Assembly (NCBI GenBank): GCA_963978895.1
Contig: CAXBUH010000001.1
Coordinates: 1 to 64,000 of the forward strand
Length of the DNA: 64,000 bases
DNA from: Erpobdella octoculata
Taxonomy: Eukaryota > Annelida > Clitellata > Hirudinida > Erpobdellidae
Reading direction: 5' to 3'
The translations under genes were made by a program, and so were the position numbers. Shown piece after piece: positions 44,430-54,508 of the stretch. The notes below the pieces were generated by a model. It ran no database searches, was not told where the DNA came from, and was given only the letters and a program-made list of their open reading frames with translations. Position 1 is the stretch's first letter. Each line of letters starts with the position of its first letter.

Positions 44430-44890
44430 TTTTTCATCAATGGAACTGGCGGCTAAGTTTGATGCATTGTGCAACAAGCTGAGAATAAGGTGCCTTCTTG
44501 CTAGCCAAAGGCACTTCGTATCAGACTTAAGCATAGAAGTTTGACGTTCGGTTTTGAAAATAATTTTCTTCCGAACGTTTGTTTTTAATTTGTTTCGGAA
44601 AAAGAAATTTCTTCCGAACTCTTGAAAACCTATTTAGAAAGTTCATGTTTATTCTGAAATAGCGGCAACATTTCTGAAAATTATTCGGTTTTTGCGGAAA
44701 TGTTATGATGGCAAAAATGTTGACTAAAATTAAAAATAACACTTGAACAATGCAAAACTAATGAAATTTTACGTATTAAATTTGAAATAACACTTGAACA
44801 ACGGAAAACTAATAAAATCTCTAAACATAAAAATAATTATTTACAAAACCAATAAAAAAAATTTTTTTGCATTTTTTAAAATTTTAATAA
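44430..44890. other. no gene seen
   Basis: AT-rich with several ttccgaac motifs. Confidence 0.4.
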
Positions 44891-45845
44891 GATGCATTGT
44901 CATAAGGAGCGAAACTATATTTCAAATTTCAGCACAGTTGGATGACTGGAAGTTAGTTAAATTTACGTGTGTGAAGCGCTGGGGCTGTGCTATACATTGT
45001 TGGATGGGGTTTAAAAAATGGAATCGAATGGTATATTTGTGTTTTCTTCGGATCAACAAATAAAAAAGTTATAAGCCAAAAACGACTATTTTTCTACGAA
45101 AATTGCATAAAATCAAGCTTGGCTCTTCTTCGAGATATTCAATTTTTTTATTAACTGCTGCACTGGGAATATCCGAGATGCTTGTTTTTAGATAATTCAA
45201 TATCAAACCCAGCAATGTAACTTTCGCTTCTAAAAGTTAATAAATAAAAAAGTTATCGAACCAAACGTCGGACCGTATACCAATTTGTTCGAGCAAACCG
45301 AAACGTAAACAAACGCTGCGATTGGACAATCGGTTCTAGCTTTATGTGGCTAATTATGCAAAATATGCAAAGTGGCTACTCGATACGTTATAACTAAGCA
45401 TCTGAGTAGGCGCCGGTAGCCGGGGCAATAATATAATCGGTAAAAGTGCTACTGTACCGGCAGTTTTGCCAAAACAATTGATCTTTCGATTAATTAATAA
45501 AGATTTACATATTTTTTAAAGGGTTAGGGTTAGGATTTAATTTTAGGTAGACATACCGGCACAGTAGCAATTTTACCGATTATTTCCACGGCAAACCGCC
45601 GGGGCAATAGCAGCGACCTACTCGATAACAACTAATGAACTTTAGAGAAAATTTTATTTTTAAGAAAAATCTATTGAATTTAAAAAAAAAATTTTTATTA
45701 ATAAAAGTTTTGTTAAAAAGGTGACTATTTAATAAAATTTAAACAATACACGCAAGTGAAATGTTTTGTTTGAAACTCTTCCTTAGAAAGCATTACGAGT
45801 GTGCATTTTTGGTGAATCCACCTTCTACATTTTTCGCACTCCACC
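44890..45845 (-). repeat. left arm of a large inverted repeat, contains R1 copy 3
   Basis: Matches 46060-46760 in reverse complement, from the R1 segment out to gaaaaatgtagaaggtgg near the centre. Interrupted by a 236-bp insertion at 45386-45621. Confidence 0.75.
45386..45621. mobile_element. short insertion related to the 22.1-kb telomere-like repeat
   Basis: Ends in gagtaggcgccggtagccgg and ccggggcaatagcagcgacc tactc, which are partly complementary. Carries atcggtaaaa in both orientations and gggttagggttagg. The uninterrupted sequence exists in the other arm near 46275. No clear target duplication. Confidence 0.6.
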
Positions 45846-45947
45846 GGACCCGCAATACAAGCAACAGTTCGTCATGTTGTCGGATGATAGCAGGATTTCT
45901 TACAACCACTCTTCCCTTTCCCTGTCCGTATTAAAATAAACACTTAT

Positions 45948-46025
45948 ATCTTCCCCACGATCCAGTCTTCTAGATCTTCCCCACGATCCAGTCTTCTAGA
46001 TCTTCCCCACGATCCAGTCTTCTAA
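45948..46025. repeat. 26-bp tandem repeat, three copies
   Basis: Three consecutive copies, identical apart from the last base, of a 26-bp unit (atcttccccacgatccagtc...), located in the spacer of the large inverted repeat. Confidence 0.93.
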
Positions 46026-46059
46026 TTAAAAGGGTTGCAGGTGGAGACTGGGTGGAGTG

Positions 46060-46760
46060 CGAAAAATGTAGAAGGTGGATTCACCAAAAATACACAGTCT
46101 TAATGCTTCATAAGGAAGAGTTTCAAACGAAACATTTCACTTGCGTGATTTGCTTAAATTTTATTAAATAGTTACCTTTTCAACAAAACCTTTATTAATA
46201 AAAAATTTTTTTCGTAAAATTCAATAGATTTTTCTTAAAAATAAAATTTTTCCTAAAGTTTGTTAGGAGGTGTTATCGAGTAGCCGCTTTGCATATTTTG
46301 CATAATTAGCCAGTAAGCTAGACTCGATTGTCCAATCGCAGCGTTTGTTTACGTTTCGGTTTGCTCGGAGAACATGGTATACGGTCCGACGTTTTATTAG
46401 AATACTTTTCTATTTATTAACTTTTAGAAGCGAAAGTTACATTGTTGGATTTGATATTGAATTATCTAAAAACGAGCGTCTCGGATATTCCCAGTCAACC
46501 AGTTAAAAAAAAGTTTGAATATCTCAAAGAAGAGAAATCTTGATTTTATGCAATTTTTGTCGGAAAATCGTCGTTTTTGGCTTATAACTTTTTTATTTGT
46601 TGAACCGAAGAAAACCCAAATATACCACTCAATTCCATTTTTTAAACCACGTCCAACAACGTATAGCCCCAGTGCACGCAATTTTTTTTATATTTAGCAT
46701 TGCCAGCCTCGAGGCTAACTTCACACGCATGTTAAACTTCACTTTCAAGGTTTGCAAACA
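46060..46760 (+). repeat. right arm of the large inverted repeat, contains R1 copy 4
   Basis: Complement of the left arm. R1 landmarks gagtagccgctttgcata and tcggatattcccagt are present. Confidence 0.75.
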
Positions 46761-46989
46761 TTCAAGCAAGCAAGCAAGACCAGCGGTGAAGTTAGTATAA
46801 GGGCTTTAAAAATTCAGTTTTCTTGATAGATTCAGTTTTAGTTACAGTTTTTTTTTAAAGATTCAGTTTCAGTTAAAAATAACTGAATCTAAAGATTAAG
46901 TTAACTGAATCTGTCAGTTTCAGTAACTGTGATAACCCTAGTCATAATGTGTCAAAAGCAGATCTGACTAACACTGATCATAACCTACC

Positions 46990-48382
46990 TCTCCAAGGCA
47001 TTTTTTGGTTTTGAACAGTACATGCATATTTTCTATCATCTCCAGGTCATCCAACATGCCCCTCATAGGATGCATCTCTGATATGAAAGAAGAGTAATAA
47101 CTAATTATACCCAAGAAAGATTCTAATTGCTTTTTGTCCTTGGGTTTTGATATCCATGTGATTGATCTCCTTTCTCAGGATCTAGTTGGGGCCTTTACTA
47201 TTAGTCACCTGTCCCAAGAACATGACTTCTCTCATTGCATATGAGCACTTTTCAGCTTGCAAGGGAAATGCGAATTCTGCAATCTTCTTGAAAAGAGCAG
47301 GTAAATTATGTTTGTGTTCTTCCAATGTTGCGCTGATCGTTATCACTTCATCCAAGTATGCAGCCAGACTTCCAGTCCTGATGTCATGCTGTTGATTGCT
47401 TCTTGGAAGATGTCAGGTGCATATTTGATTCAAAAAGGTGATCGCCGATATTAGAACAGACCTTTGTTGTATTAATCGTCAGCGGTTTTTTTGGTCTTTT
47501 TATTTTTCTATCTACAAGTATGCATCAGCTAAGTCAATGTGTGTGAACCATGTGTCTTGGTTCATATGAGCGAAGATTTCTTAGAAAGTTGGTAATGGGT
47601 ACCAGTGTATTTCCAGTGCATTTTGAGTCCTGTCTTGAAGTCCGCAGAAATTCGAAATGCTCCATTTTTCTTGGCTACTACAAAAATCGGGTCAGCTCTG
47701 TTGCTGTAGTCAACCTTTTTCAGAGCTCCCCGATGCACCAAACGCTCCAGCTTCACGTTTACAGCTTCTCAAACCTGGTTCGAATATCAGCATGTCTAGC
47801 TCCTTGCAGCACAGAAACAAAAACATTTAAAAGGTTCTTTGGACAATGTTTAATTTGAGCTGATGCTGTCGTTCTATTTAAACCAAGCTTGCTGTAATTG
47901 AGTTCATCAATAATCAACAGAAATGTGTCAAACTTCTTCCTGAAAAGCGAGACTTTGTTCCCAATAATGACATGGTTTCGTCATAGGTCACATCTTCTGT
48001 GGTGTGATCTGTGAGGCCTGTATGTTGGCATAACTTGGTACCTTGGCTGATTATAACTGCCTCAAAACGATCAATCCATTTTGAGAATGTCATAATACAC
48101 TCTGGGTCATGACTGAAATCCAAAATTTGTCTCCTCTACTCTGATACCAAATCTGGGTTGTTCTTCACTACCGAGACCGACCCACTTGATTAAAACTTCA
48201 TCGACTGAATGACTTGTGCGTTTGCAGTTGTCTTTGAAAAGTTTTTATGCAACTCCTCTTTGTGTTGTTGACTTTCTTCATCTCAACATCAGTTTTCTTC
48301 ATTTCAGCATCGGTTTTCCTTCAAAAACGAAGTCAGTGAAAAAAACTTCAGCCGTTTTAAATCCTTGTCGCCAAAATCTGTT
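46990..48382 (-). pseudogene. decayed Gypsy element: primer site, gag and RT pieces
   Basis: On the minus strand, TTTTGGCGACAAGG at about 48368 looks like a primer-binding site. A gag-like piece at 47914-48123 has DPECIMTFSKWIDRFEAVI. An RT piece at 47562-47756 has LERLVHRGALKKVDYS and PIFVVAKKNGAFRISADF. THIDLADAYL follows near 47525. Many frameshifts and stops. The 3' portion is missing. Confidence 0.8.
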
Positions 48383-48572
48383 ATGACTCAATAACAATGA
48401 TATAGTAGGAAGTATAGTTTGTTCAACAAAACACTACACACTGATCGATGAAACAACAATGAGAAAAGAACTAAAGAAAGACCCAAGAAAATCAAAGACA
48501 TAATATTAATACAGCAAACAGTAGTATTAAAAACGTCAATTATTATAATTATACATTTAACAATGTCCACAA
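48383..48572 (-). repeat. probable LTR of the decayed Gypsy element
   Basis: Lies just upstream of the primer-site-like sequence; ends AGTCATAACA. A possible start TGTTGTGGACATTG at about 48572 gives about 190 bp. No second LTR in the window to confirm the limits. Confidence 0.5.
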
Positions 48573-48741
48573 CAATTATAAGACATCATGTGTGTTTTTT
48601 GTAAAAAAAAATTTAATTTTAAAGAATGTCAAAGTCCCATTTTTTCTGTGAATGCTTTATGTTTACTGCATTTGATTACTTTTGATATTTATTTACTATA
48701 GCTTTCATTAAATGCATTAGTTTACTTTTTGGTTTTATTAG

Positions 48742-49534
48742 GCTGAACATCATTATTCTTCCAATCAAAAAGAGAGAAATCAATGTTGGCAAATGTTTAT
48801 TGAAGCACAATCTCATTTAGAAGACATCCACATGCGGCTTGGTCCACTTTCCACCAAGGATCATGATTGTATTGAATTATTAGCTAAAGAAGTGGAAACG
48901 CTTAAAAAAATAAGATCTCTTTCTCTGGATTTCAGTATTTATGATAAAATCAGACAAGAAAGATTCTTTACACTTTCTAAAGCCATATCAGAATATTTGT
49001 TGGAAACAAAAAATTGTGAACATCGCCAAATCAGTTTTTGGATCATTAATGCTGTTGCTGGTTTGGTATTTGGTTCTGCTTTAGCATACATTTTCCTTTA
49101 TATATTGGATCATATATCTTTAAAAAATATTAAACAGCACAGTTTGATTTCAAAAGATGAGATACTGGAGTTATGTATGTGGATTAATAGTCAAAACAAA
49201 AAATTAGAAAATTACATTGAAAAGATGAGGTCGGTGTCTGCTAGGATTAGAGCCACCTGTTAGAGACTATGAAAATATGGTTATTGTGCAAAATGAAGAT
49301 TTTCTTGCTAAATGTAAAAACGAATTAGCCATATTTACAAACCAAAATAAAAAAGTGCTTAGAGAAATGCTTCTTGTTGAAAATACTTTGGTTTCAGTGA
49401 AGAAAATGCAGTGTCTGCCAACACTTTTATTTTTTGAGGAAATCAAAGACAAAAATACGGCTGGAAGAGAACTATGGTTGACAACGTTAGCTTATGGATC
49501 ACTAGCAGTGCTTATGCCTTTAGTGTTAATTTAA
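48742..49534 (+). CDS. probable CCDC51/MITOK-like gene, last exon (frameshift present)
   Basis: An acceptor-like T-rich stretch and AG end at 48741. The open frame then gives AEHHYSSNQKERNQCWQ before the first ATG (48793), so the exon starts upstream of that ATG. Coiled coil over the first roughly 95 codons, QERFFTLSKAISEYLLETKN, a membrane segment at 49036-49107 (FWIINAVAGLVFGSALAYIF), then a second coiled region and a C-terminal membrane segment LWLTTLAYGSLAVLMPLVLI. The order of coiled coil, first membrane helix, loop and second helix near the C-terminus fits CCDC51/MITOK. A frame change near 49245-49262 splits the exon (KMRSVSARIRATC-stop versus LGLEPPVRDYENM). It could be a sequence error, a missed splice or a real lesion. 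Confidence 0.6.
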
Positions 49535-49603
49535 CATATCTAGCAAAAAATTGGTCATTGCTTAATGTGTTATCAGCCTTGAGCATCGATTATAGAATTC
49601 TAG

Positions 49604-49609
49604 AATAAA
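49604..49609 (+). promoter_or_regulatory. polyadenylation signal AATAAA
   Basis: AATAAA 70 bp after the stop of the CCDC51-like exon. Confidence 0.6.
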
Positions 49610-49634
49610 AGACATTTTAGTTTTATAAGAATGC

Positions 49635-50330
49635 TTTATTCCTACAATCCTTCAATGTTAAAAAATCTAAGATAATTTGTAGTATTTATTTTTGGGTGAG
49701 AAGCCATCTGTTATGTAGGGTAAGTGGTACTGAATGGTCACCAAGTTCTTTATTTAAAAATTAAGTATTTAAATTATTAATATTTTAATATTTAATAGTT
49801 GTTTGCTTATATCTCTTTATTCAAGGCTATTATTTTTTGCTCGCATGTATAGTGTAAGAATTGTGTAGCTTTTAGTTTTTAGCAAAGAGATGTGATTGCA
49901 TTAAATAATAAATATTAAATTCGTGTTAAATATTTAACTTTGGCCATCCAGATATTACGTACGCAATAAACTACAGATTCTGACCCCCCTCCCCAAGAGC
50001 GTCATTTCAGCAAAACCTTGGGGGAATATTTTTTAAACCCTCATTCCAAAATTTTATCTTTGTTATGCTGTACTTTTCCTCCCAAATTAGAAAATAGTTT
50101 ATCACTGGGGGGCGGAGGAGGTAGTCGTAGATACTTTTTCCATTTTTTCTATCCAAAAAAACTGACAACCCGGGAAGGAGGTAAGTTGTAGACAGTGGCG
50201 GATTTATAGGTGCCTTCATTTTGTTCTAAAAAAAACTTTTTTGTGTTAACTTATTGCTTTTCAAACTGTCAGATGCATATCTATATAAATAAAGTACCAC
50301 TTCGTTTGTTATATGCCGATGATCTCCGAA
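49635..50330. other. no gene seen
   Basis: AT-rich downstream flank. Contains aaaaccttgggggaatattt-type text typical of degraded MITEs. Confidence 0.4.
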
Positions 50331-50334
50331 ATTT

Positions 50335-50537
50335 TAATAATGTTTGACTATATTTAGAGTGGCGTAAATCCTAAAGGGCTTCAAGGCCACTGAAGGGTTC
50401 TTTGCAGAGGCATTCATTTATAGGTGCCTACCCCTTTAGCAATGCGGGTGAACTCCTTGCTTAAGGGAGTTACGCTGGTGAGGCTTGAACTGCCGACCTA
50501 AGGATCGACAGGCGAACGCTCTGCCACCAGCGTCTAT
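50335..50537 (-). mobile_element. tRNA-derived SINE with an L2-derived 3' tail
   Basis: Minus strand head: ACGCTGGTGGCAGAGCG (A-box-like), then about 45 bp on GGCAGTTCAAGCC (B-box-like). The tail reads CCTTGAAGCCC, GATTTACGCCAC, TAAATATAGTC, AACATT, matching the 3' end of the L2 element at 39900-39975 piece by piece. Confidence 0.75.
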
Positions 50538-50539
50538 TT

Positions 50540-51055
50540 CTTTGAAATTTGGAAACAACATAGTCCTTATTAAGGAAAATGTTTCTATTTGAAAAAAACT
50601 GCACGTTATTTCATGTTTTATGAGCAAAAAACCATTCTTAGGCTTTTATTGCGTAGCCATCGGGACCATTGAGTGCATTTAGTAAGTCAAACTAACCCAC
50701 ATCAACGCGTGATCGGGTACAGGTAGTTTGTAATATTTGTATAATATAAACAAACGTTGGCTGAAGTTCGTGATGTAATTTACTGTTCCAAATTAAATGT
50801 CTTATGGTTTGTTTTTACTAATTGTTGCTTAAACTGTCGTTAAGCCTTGACTTTTGTAGGTCGTAATTTTTTTCAGTAAAATTATTATTATTAATACAAA
50901 TGTTTACATTCTTTTCACAATGTTCTCAAAAGCGTGGAACAAAAACTCTTTACAATCACTTTCTCCCCCGGGCACCCCGAAAAAATTTCTGGCTGCGCCC
51001 CTGCGAGGTAGTACCACTGGGCCCGTATTCATGACGCGCGACTGTGGGTGCCCAT
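50540..51055. other. AT-rich sequence ending in hAT-MITE-like termini
   Basis: No gene. Near 50965-51000 the text ccccgaaaaaatttctggctgcgccc is a hAT-type end of the family also seen at 24220 and 51100. Confidence 0.4.
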
Positions 51056-51059
51056 AGTC

Positions 51060-51480
51060 ATAAATTGTTCAGAAAACTTTACTAATCAGTTCCCCCCCCC
51101 CGAAAAAATTTCTGGCTGCGCCACTGAGAAGGTCGTTGCCGACAATGTTCCGAACATTTCCGTTGCAGTGATTGATAGGAAAATAGAGCTGGAAAATTCA
51201 CACTAAAGTTCGAGAAAACAGACGCTAAAAGTGATCGTTTAGCTGCGAGCAACACGTATTTCAAACGATAAAACGCCAGGGCCCGTATTCATGACGCGCG
51301 CTTACGTTACGCGTGACTAAAGCCCTACGCTCTTCCTTACTAGTTTCAGACTACCAGCCCTATGAAAACGGTATTCATGACGGCAGCGTTGGGCCCGGAC
51401 GAGCTATGCTGCTCGCCGATTTGTTTTCACTTTCTCACGTCGGCTTTCCATTTTATTTTTCATCTCGTACGCATGTGCAA
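51060..51480. repeat. inverted copy of the 23.87-24.32 kb repeat
   Basis: Reverse-complement match across ttctggctgcgccactgag, ggtcgttgccgacaatgttc and gggcccgtattcatgacg. Small differences throughout. Confidence 0.7.
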
Positions 51481-51484
51481 TCAC

Positions 51485-52020
51485 ATACACGATCAAATTA
51501 GACGGAGCTTTAATTCGCGTGAAATTTGATCGTGATTGTTTAGAGAAAATTATATTAATATTTGCATTAAATAAAATTGTGTGCGACAAAATAATTAAAG
51601 AAATAAATCTTAATTTACTACATTAATAAATATAACTTAAATACATTTAAACCTGTTATTTTCCAAATTGCCTATAACAAATTATTTAATAACAGCTAAT
51701 CTATTAAAAGTTGTAAACACAAAATATCTATAAATACAATTGATATTGAAATCTGTTTGTAATACAATAAAATCAATTTCATGTTTTAAAAGAAAGTGGG
51801 GGAGACTGAGGTGATTTGAAACAAATGTGAGTTGAAACAGTGCCGATTTCTCGGAACTTAAAACCATTAGCGATCTGGCAACATCGCTTTTCAACCACTT
51901 CCCTCCACCTGCTGACGTGTCAACTCTCCTCGTTTTCAGTTTTATATCAGAGAGCAGTCAATAAATAAACGGGCACTAAAAAATGGTTTTATTGTTGATT
52001 TAATTTGTTTATGGGCTAAA
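51485..52020. other. no gene seen
   Basis: AT-rich, no convincing frame. Confidence 0.4.
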
Positions 52021-52029
52021 AATAAAATT

Positions 52030-52095
52030 TTATAATGGGCGTTATGTCCCTGGACCGGGAATCGAACCAGGGTCCTAAGACTCTCAAAGCCGATG
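52030..52095 (-). other. tRNA-like B-box sequence, SINE or tRNA relic
   Basis: Minus strand: CCCTGGTTCGATTCCCGG, a perfect B box in an imperfect T-arm, followed by TCCAGGG. No acceptor partner or A box at the right spacing, so not called a tRNA gene. Confidence 0.35.
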
Positions 52096-52615
52096 TCCAC
52101 ACAAACCAAAGTATAAGAAAACGTAATTTGTCAGTCAAATGATGTAAATCTTCACAAAAGTGAATAATAACATTTTCGTTGAAAAATATGTTTATTTAAA
52201 AAATAAATAAAAGAATAAGTTACTATATATAAAAGGCCCTGTATAATAAAATGTTATTTGCCCTATCTTCTAAATCGTTGCTAATTTTAATTTTATTATT
52301 AGTTTTCTCAATAGCTTTACAAACAAGATGCACCTCTTTGTTTACCTCCTGCACGTTTTTCTGAACCACTTCCCCCACAACTCCTGCCTAGGACTCCATC
52401 ACAGATTTCTGTGCCGATCCACCTGAAACCAAACCTTTAAACAAACTAGACCACTCATGTAGCATGTTTTACTGTAAATAAAAACATATTGCACAGCAAA
52501 AAACATTGAAGAAAAAAAACATATTGAACAGTAAAAAAACATATTGAACAGTAAAAAAACATATTGCACAGTCAAAAAAGTGTCAATAATTCAGAACAAA
52601 TGATTCCAGCTGTTA

Positions 52616-52636
52616 TATATATATATATATATATTC
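52616..52636. repeat. (TA)n tract at a PLE junction
   Basis: Short TA run at the truncated end of a PLE N-terminal fragment. Confidence 0.85.
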
Positions 52637-52640
52637 TTTT

Positions 52641-52795
52641 AGGCAAATTCGATTGAAAAAAGTGGCGCACTTGGCTGAATCGATTTTATTTTTAATTTTT
52701 TCCAATACTCTAAATCGGTTTAAAAATACTTTATTACCAAACACAAACTCCATAATCTTATAGGCTAATAGATCTATTTCGGCAATTTTTTGCCA
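52641..52795 (-). pseudogene. PLE N-terminal fragment of the downstream unit
   Basis: Minus-strand frame VFGNKVFLNRFRVLEKIKNK followed by AKCATFFNRICLKE, the N-terminal signature with Cys-Ala in place of the usual Trp. Ends at (TA)n. The ribozyme-embedded ATG leads to an early stop in this copy. Confidence 0.65.
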
Positions 52796-52806
52796 TCATC
52801 AGAGCC
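52763..52806 (-). ncRNA. hammerhead ribozyme motif, copy 4
   Basis: Minus strand: stem I GGCT/AGCC, core CTGATGA (52796-52802, the commonest natural core), stem II GGCAA/TTGCC, GAA (52778-52780), stem III ATAGATCTAT, T at H17. Confidence 0.85.
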
Positions 52807-52980
52807 GTTTAACTTTTTAAAATAAAATGCAGTGACTAAATGGTAAAAGATACAACTAATTGAAGGAATTAAAATACAATTTAAATAAAATTTAAATTCA
52901 TTATATACAAATGTAACAACATAAAAAATATTTAAATTAAAATAATTATAATAATAACAGTAATAACTAAATAATTAAGA

Positions 52981-53634
52981 TCAGTTAGTAAAGCCTTTAA
53001 CAACGGAATTACAGTCAACTTCAAGGACGTGACTGGAAGAAGAATCACATACATTATCTATAACCTTTGAAACACAAACGTCTGGTACAAAACATTCATT
53101 CAACGAAGAAATATCTGAAGAAACATTGGCACTATTAACATGCATATTTTTAACAGAAGTTGTAAATGAGTTAAAACATTTATTATTATTATTATTAGTT
53201 TTATTACTATTTAGAGAACCAAAAAGTTTAAGAGTTAAATCAAAAGAATACCATTGTTTATTAATTAAAGGCTTACATTTATTAATAGCTAAAGCTTCTT
53301 TTAATTTTAACTTAATGGGTTGATTTTCTTTCATTAGTATACTGGTGTTATCAATTAGAAATTTATGTGATGGTTTGATTGAATGTTGTGTTGACATATG
53401 TTGGTATATGGCACCACTTTGACAATGCATAGTCAATCTACGAGACAGAGTAGTTCTAGTATGACCAATGTAATTTTCCACCTGACCATGTGGAAACGGA
53501 CACGAAAATTGGTACACTAGATTGGTTTGTGCTACAGGGCTAGAAACATTATTTATACTATTTTTAATTAAAAGATTATGAGTTTTTCCATTGTTATATA
53601 TAATAGATGTGTAACTTGAGTGTATTATCTTCAT
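52981..53634 (-). pseudogene. PLE GIY-YIG endonuclease domain
   Basis: 217 codons. VYQFSCPFPHGQVENYIGHT, TTLSRRLTMHCQSGA and the later LKLKEALAINKCKPLIN are the landmarks of the PLE-type GIY-YIG nuclease, which nicks the target. The C-terminal 80 residues (Asn-rich, then SSDISS... and VVKGFTN) form a tail without a known domain. It is out of frame with the RT piece; the break is at a TATTATATATAAC run near 53600, consistent with TA slippage. Confidence 0.88.
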
Positions 53635-54332
53635 TTACAACCTTAATATTATCATACACATTGTTTTTCAACACTTTTTCATCTATTTTATAATTATTAG
53701 ACATCTGATTAGCATAATATAATGGAATTATACAAGAATTTGATGAGTTATTGGTATTAGGTTTTGAAACATGTTTTTTATCAGTAATACGTGACATAAA
53801 TTTATTTATAGTTGCATCAACAATAGAATTAGAATAATTATTATTTATCAAAAGTTGTTTCACTCGTAGAATTTCATTGTGAAATTCAGACCATGTTTCG
53901 GAAAATTTATAGGACCTATTAATATAATTATTAATAACATTTAGTTTATATCTTTCAGGACAATCACTATTATAATTAAGACAATTGTCTGTGTTTGTGG
54001 GTTTAGTATAGACCTGGCAAGATAGTTTTGATACATTTTGAGTAACTAAAGTATCCAAAAAAGGAATTTGATGTTTATTATTAGCAAGTTCATAAGTAAA
54101 TTGTAGTTTAGAATTTTTTACAAATGCATCTCTCAGTTTAAATAGTTCTTCTAAGTTATCAACTGAAACAAATATATCGTCAACATAACGGCAATACAGA
54201 AAAGGTTTGGTGTGATTTTCAAATACACGTGCTTCAAGATCACCCATATAAAAATTAGCGAAAGTCGGGCCCAACGGGGACCCCATATCTACACCGTCAA
54301 TTTGTACATATAAGTCTCCATTAGGTGACTTA
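53594..54332 (-). pseudogene. PLE reverse transcriptase, C-terminal half
   Basis: Open from the TA tract (PNGDLYVQIDGVD) through MGSPLGPTFANFYMGDLEAR and the catalytic CRYVDDIFVSV, to CLNYNSDCPERYKLNVI and the linker. The N-terminal RT and the start are deleted at 54332. The retained RT half is uninterrupted until the frameshift into the nuclease. Confidence 0.9.
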
Positions 54333-54336
54333 TATA

Positions 54337-54352
54337 TATATATATAAGTTTT
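54337..54352. repeat. (TA)n tract between a PLE and a Gypsy LTR fragment
   Basis: Sixteen bases of TA at the junction of two elements. Confidence 0.8.
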
Positions 54353-54490
54353 ATTCTATTTCCTACTTAGTCATTTCATAAGAACAAAAGCTTATATAAA
54401 TTCATTATTAATCAATAAGATCTAATAAGTGTTTAGCAGCCACAATATATAGATAATAATTATTATCATTTAATTAGAATAATAAAAATA
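54353..54490 (+). repeat. truncated 5' LTR of a Gypsy element
   Basis: Ends AAAAATATAACA, directly before the primer-site-like ATTGGCGACCAGG. Its start is cut off at the TA tract. Confidence 0.55.
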
Positions 54491-54508
54491 TAACAATTGG
54501 CGACCAGG

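Larger units (their letters stand above)
52637..54332 (-). mobile_element. Penelope-like element, 5'-truncated, with downstream partial tandem copy
   Basis: Order on the minus strand: RT C-terminal part, GIY-YIG nuclease, 3' UTR, hammerhead, N-terminal fragment. It starts at a TATATA tract (54337) inside the RT and ends at another (52616). The last two parts belong to a second tandem unit, the pLTR arrangement known for PLEs. Confidence 0.88.

Noticed and set aside
52030..52095. Functional tRNA gene
   Set aside because: Good B box but no acceptor pairing or A box at tRNA spacing. Better seen as a SINE or tRNA relic.
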